DNA from: Bursaphelenchus xylophilus
Taxonomy: Eukaryota > Nematoda > Chromadorea > Rhabditida > Aphelenchoididae
Reading direction: 5' to 3'
Assembly: GCA_904066235.2 (NCBI GenBank)
Contig: CAJFCV020000001.1
Span: 13,015,291 to 13,079,290 of the forward strand
Length of the DNA stretch: 64,000 bases
The notes under the pieces were generated by a model. It was not told the origin of the DNA and searched no databases. It worked only from the letters and a program-made list of their open reading frames with translations. The first letter of the stretch is position 1. Each line of letters begins with the position of its first letter. The translations under genes and the position numbers were made by a program. Shown piece by piece: positions 57,401-64,000 of this stretch.

Positions 57401-57716
57401 CGAGAAAGTATTAAATCCATAAATCATCAAATTTCCCGTTTTTTAATGACAAACTCCAAATTTTTTACCGATAAATCTTCTTTCAATAAAATATCTTACG
57501 TGGTAACGCGGCCAACTGGCGTTTATCCGCTTCCGCCGACTCGCAAATGATGTTCTCCCAGTGATGCGGGAAGCGGGATCGCTTCAAGATGGATGAGTCT
57601 CGAATTGTGGCCGCCGCCATCTCCGCACCCAACGCCCGCCCACCCAGCCCGTTCGCGCAGCCGAGGAACGTGAGCACACGCTTGTTCTGGCGGAACCATT
57701 GCTCCAAAAAACGCAT
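54477..57716 (-). CDS. Arginase, 315 aa
   Basis: Four exons join in phase: 57716-57500, 56804-56431, 55333-55133 and 54632-54477. Arginase hydrolyses L-arginine to ornithine and urea using two manganese ions. All metal ligands are visible: H102 ([10 protein letters not shown]), D130, H132 and D134 ([12 protein letters not shown]), D234 and D236 (SIDLDGFDP). The substrate motif [13 protein letters not shown] and TPEPDGL are also present. Length matches the family (about 320 aa). The start follows a CTGTTTAG acceptor by two bases, a typical trans-splice position. The introns are unusual: intron 1 has four 148-bp tandem units and intron 2 three different minisatellites. AATAAA on the minus strand is at 54431-54426. 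Confidence 0.95.
54715..55010. repeat. Repeat family F unit in arginase intron 3
   Basis: GAGAGAGCATGGAAAATGAG, GATGGTCAGAGAAA and TTTCGCATGGAAAAAATTG identify a reverse-sense unit. Confidence 0.7.
55485..55605. repeat. 16-bp minisatellite (TCGGGTCAACGACAC)
   Basis: Seven to eight units of 15-16 bp, such as ACTTCGGGTCAACGAC, lie in arginase intron 2. The same unit occurs once or twice at the ends of fold-back family H (20610 and 21025). Confidence 0.85.
55612..55865. repeat. 60-bp minisatellite in arginase intron 2
   Basis: Four units start TTTTCGCTTCGGGACTTGG and continue AAAAAAGAATTTTTTGGTGAA; the first two are almost identical. Confidence 0.9.
55970..56270. repeat. AGTACT repeat in arginase intron 2
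   Basis: Three units of about 110 bp contain TTGGTGCCTAGTACTGC, CACTTGGTACTA and TGGTACTATTTAGTAC. The same family is at 45890-46110. Confidence 0.85.
56825..57300. repeat. 148-bp tandem repeat in arginase intron 1
   Basis: Four units each contain GATGTCAAGTGTAATATAAT (about 56836, 56983, 57131, 57281) followed by ATATCAAAATAAGTCC, AAATATAGCAATAA and CGAGATATAGGGAC. Divergence between units is moderate. Confidence 0.9.
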
Positions 57717-58300
57717 TCCTAAACAGACTTGTGTCAAACATTGTCTTAGACTTTACTGTGGGTTAAATTCAGAGTAGATGTTGAAAATACAGTCAAAAAA
57801 GTTTTGTAATGTGTACTCTATTACTTCTATGGCTCGAAACTCACCTTCGGGAAGTCAGTAGTCGTCAGTAGAACGGCCGGAAACCGACCGGTCGAAGGAA
57901 ATTGAATAATCTCGAAGGCCATCTAAATCAATATAATTTTTGGTCGATTTCGCCAAAAATTTTTTAGAAAATAAAATGAAAAATAAACCGTCAATTATGG
58001 GCAAGACCCGAGGGGAATCTTGAAGGTCAGGGGCCAAAGCGCTAACTGAAAATCGGCTGAAAGGTGGCTGAAAATGATAGGGCGCAGCTCTTGGGGCGGC
58101 TCGGAAAAAAAGCTTTCGCAGCTCGCCGGAGCAAAGTTTCAATTTGTCTTCAAGCTGCGCCCGAGATGCGAGCTGCGCCCTACCATTTTCAGCCAGCTTT
58201 CAGCCAATTTTCAGTTAGCGCATTGGCCCCAGGAGTGTATTTTAGCTTAGAACTTAGAAATTTTGGAATTTGACGCTGGCTGTCTCCAATGGCATATACA
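57717..58300. other. Arginase upstream region with a 205-bp palindrome
   Basis: The trans-splice acceptor CTGTTTAG of arginase ends at about 57719. At 58029-58232 a palindrome has arms GGCCAAAGCGCTAACTGAAA and its complement near 58213, with GGGCGCAGCTC strings near the dyad. Confidence 0.7.
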
Positions 58301-58527
58301 GTTACGGGCCTGATCCAGTGGCAAAAAGCCTACCATTTTGCATCCGGGAAGTAAAAAAATGTAGCAAAATGCCTCCCTCTCCAACTATAATATAAAAAAC
58401 TTATTTTTCAAGAGCGGGCACTTTCCCTTACAAAAAGAGCGCGCTTTTGCAAACGGAGTGTTTTCACTTGGAGAGGGAGGTATTTTGCTACATTTTTTTG
58501 ATACTTCCCGGGTGCAAAATGATACTA
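58299..58527. repeat. MITE family C, copy
   Basis: CAGTTACGGGCCTGATCC and mirrored TTTTGCATCCGGGAAGTA arms are present; the outer right end is lost after GTGCAAAATG. Confidence 0.8.
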
Positions 58528-58529
58528 TT

Positions 58530-58905
58530 GCATACATAAATTTGAAGCTGGATTCCTGCTTAACCTGAACATATATATTTGATATAAAAAGTCGGTCGTC
58601 TTCTATCTGTTTGAAGCCTAAACTAACAACGCCTAAAAAATGTTGCGATTTCGAGGATCTCTCTAAGATTTTCCCTCGCCCCTATTTTAAGTTTCGTGGA
58701 AACATAGTTTGGAGCAAGGCGGATTTTTTGAGCCTAAAATGAAAAGAATCAAATGAGCGAGTTTGTAGCTACACTCAGTTCTTCTGATTCCTTGAGAAAT
58801 TTGGTTCTCGCAAATTTCGCAAGCATGCGACAGGCTTGGCATTCTGTTTCCAGCGTCCTTTTTCGAGTTTTTTTGCATTTTTGTTTGTAAATTAGCTTGT
58901 TTATC
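58530..58905. other. Short intergenic stretch, no clear gene
   Basis: A minus-strand frame (58687-58878) with HACEICENQ has two close cysteines but no domain or splice context. Nothing else is visible before the fold-back element. Confidence 0.4.
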
Positions 58906-58909
58906 TTCA

Positions 58910-60368
58910 TATAAAGCGGGAGATAAAAGATTTTCTGAAAAATTTTTGAAATTTTTCTGTTTTTACTTTTTTTTTAAAAAAAAAGTAAATTTTCAGTTTA
59001 CTTCAAGGAAAATGCAAAAAAAAGTCAATTTTGTTTCTGGCTTTCCGACTTCAAGGTCGGGAGTAGGACCGGATCTTACTCCCCTCTCGGAGTCGCCGAA
59101 AGTCAGAGCTTGTTTTTACTTTATTCCTCTTTTTGGCCCCGCACTGCAGGTTGCAAGGTTGATGCCAAGTCTTTCCCTGATGTGTCAAGTTTTTCTCTTC
59201 CGAAAAAATTATTTTTACGTTTGTGCGACGTTGTGAAGCTATGTTCTCCACGAAGATGGGCTGGAAAGTGGTCAAGTAAGTTAGCATTGGCAAGAGGAGA
59301 TGTACGTTTTTCATTTGACATCAAAAGTTTCCATTTTATTTCAGAGAAAGGTACAAAATTTTTCCAATTCGTAAAGCTTCATGACCATGGATAATGTAAG
59401 TGAGATTATCTCCTTTTTTGCTACGACGTCAAGATTCTAAGTCGGGAAACGTTTAGAGGAGACCCCACTCTCATGTATATTCTCCATGTATGAAACCCCA
59501 TAAATTTTGAGGAATAACGACGTAAAAGTTTCAAATACTATACTAACTTTCCAAAAGTATGTTATACTAAAGTAAAACCTATGCAAACTATCTTCAAGTT
59601 ATTGGAACAACGTTATTTGAGCCTTATTACGTTATTACCTCAGTTTAGAACGCATTCGTGGCAAAAATCCGGCAGATCTGAGCGGATTTCGATATTGTAC
59701 ATGACACCTAGAAATCGAAATTGGTGGCGTTTGATAGATAGAGTATATAACAAAACTAAAGTGAGGTGTCCTCTAGAACTCGCCAGCCTAGAACTGTTAA
59801 CTCCAATAACGGAACAAAAAACGCGATAAGCGCACTTACATTATCCATGGTCATGAAGCTTTACGAATTGGAAAAAATTTGTACCTTTCTCTGAAATAAA
59901 AGGAAAATTTTTGGTGTCAAATGAAAAAAGTACATCTCCTCTTGCTAATGCTAACTTACTTGATCACTTTTCAGCCCATCTTCGTGGAGAAAATAGGTTC
60001 ACAACTTCAAAAAAATCAAAACGTTTCTTCCGGGAGAGAGAAATTTGACACATCTGGAATTCCCGGGCGCAGCTCGCAAAAATAGTTTTGAAGAAAATAA
60101 ATTGGCGTGCAGGTGAGTAAAAACGGCATCCTACTCACCAGCCAAAATGGGCGAGCCATTTTTGTTTCAACTTTGCGGATCGACCTTTTGGCGAGCCATT
60201 TTTGATCCAACTTTCCAAAAATTTGTCGTTCGGAGTAAGAATGTTTTTTGACTCTCCGAAATCGAAAATTTCCGGAAATTTTTCAAAATTTACTTTTTTT
60301 TTAAAAAAAAAGTAAAAACAGAAAAATTTAAAAAAATTTTCAGAAAATCTTTTATCTCCCGCTTTATA
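58910..60368. mobile_element. 1.46-kb fold-back element (family G), copy 2
   Basis: It is the same element as 33726-35182, with the same TIRs (TATAAAGCGGGAGATAAAAG) and inner arms, differing by scattered substitutions and small indels only. Its right end directly touches the first open exon of the next gene. Confidence 0.9.
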
Positions 60369-60371
60369 TAA

Positions 60372-61593
60372 AAGCTCGATCCTCCAGACTCTTTACTTGA
60401 TCTCACAAACAGCTCTCCCGCCTTTCTTGGACGAAAGCCTAAATCCGACAAATTAGAACATGCCAAATTAGTTTCGAAAGTAGGAAACTTGACCAAGCGG
60501 TCAACAAGGTAGTTTAATTATAGGTAGTGGCATAGTATTATTCTTTTTTCAGCTTTTGGATGGAAAATTAGAGCTTGAACGGAAATTTGAGCTTGTTTTG
60601 GCAGAGAATGGGCATTTGAAATCCGAAATTGAGCCGTTGAAAGCAGATTTGCGTCGATGCAGTTGTGTGATTAAGGGGAAGACACTTGTAGAGTATGCCA
60701 AAAGCAATCCGAGAGCCTTAAAGGCTTTTTGTGAGATCTCCCCCTCTAATAAAAGAAAAAGGTAACGCATAAAAATAATAAACCATCACACATTCTATAT
60801 CAGACTTCAGGAAATCTATCAAAGATCGATGATCTAGGGGTGGATACCGCGGGAAAAGCGGAAGCTAGACGATACGTTATCTCTAGACTCAAAGAGAGTG
60901 AAGACCTTATTAGTCTTGATTTATGTCTTGCAATCCGGCACTTGTTATCAGTTTCCTATGAAAAGTATCACCTCGCTTTCCGCGCCCCTTTCTTCCATGG
61001 AATGTTCTCCTCCGTTTCTGAGTTAAAGCGTCTAACAAGTCAGATCTCTGCAAAGTATCCGGTTGAATTAGTAGAAAGACATGCAAAAATCGAGGGTAAA
61101 TTAGTCCCATTCCCGGTTATCAGGTCCAAAACGGCACCTCTGGATGTACTATTACAGCAAATAGACGATTTGAGGGTAATACAATAGTTTTTTTATGTAC
61201 ACTGATACCCAAACCAAACTTTAGGTAGTCTATAAACGTCATTTACTTTTTAGGATAGCGGGCAATTCGAGATCTTTCGTGCTGATGGGGCGATTACTGT
61301 AATTTTGAAAGGGGATAAGGACGACCTTATCACAAAACTGACAATTCGACTTCTTGACCGTAAAGGATCCAAAAACTCATATCGCTGTTTGTTCCCGTTT
61401 TGCTGTTATTTTGGACCGGATACCCGGGATTATTTGGAAGCCGCCGCAGCTGATTTCTTTTCTGAGACCGCGGTTACCCACATCAACATTCAAGGGCAGG
61501 GGTTAGTAAAGATAATTTGGAAATTAGGTAGGGCTGTAGTTATAGACAAAGCTAGCGTTAATTTAGGCGACGACATGAAGTTTGAAGCGGAAA
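60372..61593 (+). pseudogene. Coiled-coil gene, probably truncated or transposon-derived
   Basis: Exon candidates are 60372-60479, 60553-60761, about 60806-61174 and 61254-61593. Exons 1 and 2 join in phase and give a coiled coil (KLVSKLLDGKLELERKFELV, AENGHLKSEIEPLKADL). Exons 3 and 4 join in phase at DDLR|DSGQFEIF. Later blocks are GDKDDLITKLTIRLLD, SYRCLFPFCCYFGPD and ETAVTHINI. I found no consensus splice that keeps frame between exons 2 and 3, and the first exon starts at the edge of the fold-back element after a stop, with no start codon. It therefore looks 5'-truncated or decaying. It may be a mobile-element gene, but I do not recognise the family. Confidence 0.4.
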
Positions 61594-61775
61594 TGGTAGG
61601 CCTGGACCTGCTTCTCCTCTTTCTTATTATTTCGTCATTTCGTTCCGATTTGCGATTTATTCTTGATTTTGGTCGTTTATTTTGTTTTTTCGATACAACG
61701 CCTTATCAGTTTGCGATGTCTGAGCTTGAGAACCCCCCGGAAAACAATCGATTGCTCAGTTTGTTGATGGGGGAA

Positions 61776-63420
61776 ATGAGCCCGAAACTCGCCTATTTGC
61801 TGCTCGCTCTTCTATGCTCCACATTGTTGCTGGATTCCGTGGAAGGGATTCGGAAAAAGAAGAAGGATAAAAACAAGAGTCGACAGTTGCCGGAGGAGAA
61901 GGAGGATGAGGGTAGGTGAAGTTATTGGACGAAAATAACGAATTTATTATATTTTCAGAGGCCAAACGAGCGCATTTATCAGGTGAGTATTGATTGAACA
62001 CTCTCCACTTTCTTTTTACGAAGATAGAGGAAGATTTTGGTAATACAGTGAAGCAAAGTGCGACAAATTGTAAAGGAGCAATGAAATTTTTTGCTCTAGA
62101 ACTGTCTCGTTTCATAGAGGTTCAGTATGACCTTCAATAAACTTTTGGAAACCTCTGGAGCGGCAATTCTTGTTTCTACCCCGGAAATACACTTTCTGCG
62201 ACATTAACAGCCCGAAATCCGCGATAAAATTGTAGGAACTTTATGTCCCGCGTGAATCGAAGTTTCTAGATTAGCAGAGAAGCAACTACTACAAGCGCGG
62301 CGTTTAAATTTTGATGTAATTTGGCATAACGTTGGGCTTCGTCGTTGTATGCATAGGAGAAGGTTTAGTTAGCAGAAATAATAATATTGATCGGGTCCTA
62401 GGATAGATTACCACCTATTTTGGGTATTTTCACATCAATAATTCTAGACAAAAGTTACGGAACTTCATTTTTTGCCGCAGATTTTGGCCATTCATATGTC
62501 ACAAAAACTCAGGGTAAAGAAAACTGACGTTAGTAATAGCTAACATTAGAAAAAATGGACATGTTGAAAGTCTTCGCCAAGTCTCCGCCGAGCCTTCGCC
62601 CAGCGTCCAGAAGCTTTTCCAGGCCTCGCATATACCCCCTACATCATTTTTTGGGACTTCCGCGTGCCCTGCGCCGCGTGTCGAGGGATTTTGTCTTGAC
62701 TCGGGCTGTCGTCGATCCGAGGGTCGGGACGCGGTCACATTTGATCAAAATTTACCTCTTATTCTTTCCAGTAAACGTGGACATGGACCCATCCGACGAC
62801 GACAGCAGTAGTAGCAGCGACGACGATGACGAAAAGGATAAAGGAGACAAAACGGAGTCACCGAATAAAGTGGACCCCGGCGCGGACTCGGTCTATCAAA
62901 TGGGGCCGGACCAGACCGTCGGCCTGAAGTCGCGGCGGAAGAGAAGCCATGGGGTAAGCGAGAAAAAAAAATATTTTTGCATATGAGTCTGTCGAGAAAA
63001 TAATGTGGATTTGTCGCTTCTTGGAATTGCATATCATTGCTTTGCGACGGCTGGCCGCGGCTGGGGATTTGGTGAACGACAAGGCCAGAGATTTTGCTGT
63101 GACAAATCCGCATTATTTTCCCGACAGACATGTAGAAAAGCACTATATCATTCTGTCGGAAAAATAACGTAGATTTGTCGCGTCTTGGAACTTCCTTGCA
63201 TGCGACGGCTAGCAGCGGCTGCAGATTTGGTGCGCGAAGGGCCAGAAATTTCTCTGCGACAAATCCACATTATTTTCCCGACAAACTGATAGCATGAAAT
63301 TCGTATTTGCAGGCCCGCCATATCCCCGTTTACCATGTCGATTCGACAACTGAGAAATTTGCAGAGCCAAGAGGTAACCGGTTCGCTCGGGAAGAGTCAT
63401 GGATCTATAATGTGTTGTAA
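61776..63420 (+). CDS. Small secreted acidic proprotein, 149 aa
   Basis: Four exons join in phase: 61776-61911, 61959-61982, 62772-62953 and 63313-63420. The ATG at 61776 opens a signal peptide (MSPKLAYLLLALLCSTLLLD), then a Lys-rich stretch (IRKKKKDKNK), an acidic Ser/Asp block (DPSDDDSSSSSDDDD), and a furin-type site KSRRKR at about residue 115 followed by a 35-residue C-terminal peptide (SHGARHIPVYHVD to SWIYNVL). An alternative in-frame ATG at 61716 would hide the signal peptide. AATAAA is at 63463. I do not recognise the family; a secreted matrix or peptide precursor is an inference. Intron 3 holds two MITE B palindromes and intron 2 a family H arm. Confidence 0.75.
62335..62722. repeat. 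Single arm of fold-back family H
   Basis: It matches the right arm of 20580-21480: GTCGTTGTATGCATAGGAG, AAAAGTTACGGAACTTC, AAAATGGACATGTTGAAAGTC and CAGGCCTCG blocks. Confidence 0.75.
62986..63130. repeat. MITE family B, copy
   Basis: GAGTCTGTCGAGAAAATAAT mirrors ATTATTTTCCCGACAGAC. Confidence 0.9.
63149..63292. repeat. MITE family B, copy
   Basis: ATTCTGTCGGAAAAATAACG mirrors CATTATTTTCCCGACAAACT. It ends 20 bp before the acceptor of exon 4. Confidence 0.9.
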
Positions 63421-63462
63421 TTTGGGTAGCAATATAAAAAATTAGTGGATTTGAGGAGAATG

Positions 63463-63468
63463 AATAAA
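63463..63468 (+). promoter_or_regulatory. Poly(A) signal of the acidic proprotein gene
   Basis: AATAAA lies 42 bp after the stop and just before the MITE B array. Confidence 0.55.
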
Positions 63469-63514
63469 CCAGCGTTTTGTGACGGATAGCTGTAGATTTT
63501 GTGTGCGACTGCGA

Positions 63515-64000
63515 CAAGGCTCTCGACAAACCCACATTATTTTCCCGACAGCCTGATATCAGTTTGTCGGGAAAATAATGTGGATTCTTCGCTACATCAT
63601 TGCTTTGCGACAGCTAGCTGGAGATTTGGTCGCGACAACCCTTGTCATTTTTCTGCGACAAATCCACATTATTTTCTCGACAAACTGATGGAAAAGGACT
63701 ATTTCAATCTGTCGGGAAAATAATGAGGATTCTATGAATCGCCCGTCATTGCTTTGCGAAAGCAAAGCGTTTTTTTGCGACAAACCCACATTATTTTCCC
63801 GACAGCCAAATATATATCAGTCTGTCGGGAAAGTAATGTGGATTCTTCGCTTCTTGAAATCGCCCATCATCGTTTTGCGACGGCTGAGGATTTCGTGCGT
63901 GCCTGCGATGAGACAAGAATTTTTTTGCGACAAATCCACATTATTTTCCCGACAGATCAATGGAAAAGTAATAAGTGAATCTGTCGGGAAAATAATGTGG
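63515..64000. repeat. Array of MITE family B copies
   Basis: After a partial right end (63515-63552), near-complete palindromes follow at about 63558-63690, 63707-63806 and 63816-63957, and another starts at 63978 and leaves the window. Each has CTGTCGGGAAAATAATGTGG and CCACATTATTTTCCCGACAG ends and a variable GTCGC/GCGAC middle. Confidence 0.9.

Noticed and set aside
62986..64000. CRISPR array
   Set aside because: Repeats are palindromic transposons of unequal spacing with inverted-repeat ends in a spliced eukaryotic genome.
1..64000. tRNA, rRNA or snRNA genes
   Set aside because: I looked for the tRNA T-loop GGTTCRANYCC with an acceptor-stem match and for SL or 5S-like runs and saw none. 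A covariance-model scan would be decisive.

Overview
This is nuclear DNA from a free-living-type (probably rhabditid) nematode. The evidence is short introns with GTAAGT-like donors and TTTTCAG or TTTTAG acceptors, single-base gaps between likely spliced-leader acceptors and start codons, nematode-expanded families (DUF273, DUF1679/CHK kinase, cathepsin B) and a very high load of palindromic non-autonomous transposons. I cannot name the species. All gene models below were spliced by hand, checking intron phase at every junction.

Layout. 1-5.1 kb: repeat-rich, with a few weak exon candidates and one duplicated fossil exon. 5.1-6.7 kb (+): secreted 249-aa protein, tail to tail with the next gene. 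6.9-13.6 kb (-): 10-exon, 951-aa protein made of six CxxC...DPDxxxHxC modules ending in a PKKRKV nuclear signal. 14.1-15.1 kb (+): HORMA-like protein. 15.3-18.6 kb (-): DUF273 glycosyltransferase-like type II membrane protein. 18.6-22.1 kb: repeats. 22.2-24.3 kb (+): eIF3h. 24.6-25.2 kb (-): RAMAC-like cap-methyltransferase activator. 26.6-29.5 kb (+): WDR20/DMWD WD40 protein. 30.1-31.6 kb (-): GH45 cellulase, a probable horizontal acquisition. 31.6-35.3 kb: fossil mariner, a hAT-like MITE and large fold-back elements. 35.3-38.7 kb (-): cathepsin B. 38.7-41.5 kb: repeats. 41.5-44.6 kb (-): CHK-kinase-like DUF1679 protein. 46.9-50.8 kb (-): 610-aa protein of unknown family. 51.0-54.2 kb (-): type II membrane glycoprotein, unknown. 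54.5-57.7 kb (-): arginase. 58-60.4 kb: repeats, including a second copy of a 1.46-kb fold-back element. 60.4-61.6 kb (+): degenerate or transposon-like coiled-coil gene. 61.8-63.4 kb (+): small secreted acidic proprotein. 63.4-64 kb: array of one MITE family.

The genes do not form one pathway. Housekeeping genes (eIF3h, RAMAC, WDR20, arginase) are interleaved with secreted digestive-type enzymes (GH45 cellulase, cathepsin B) and fast-evolving nematode families. The most notable items are the six-module zinc-finger-like nuclear protein, the GH45 gene, three GC-AG introns that all use GCAAGT, tandemly duplicated 3' splice sites in two genes, and two strongly over-represented short motifs (GCACWGTGC and TCAAGTGTAATATAA).
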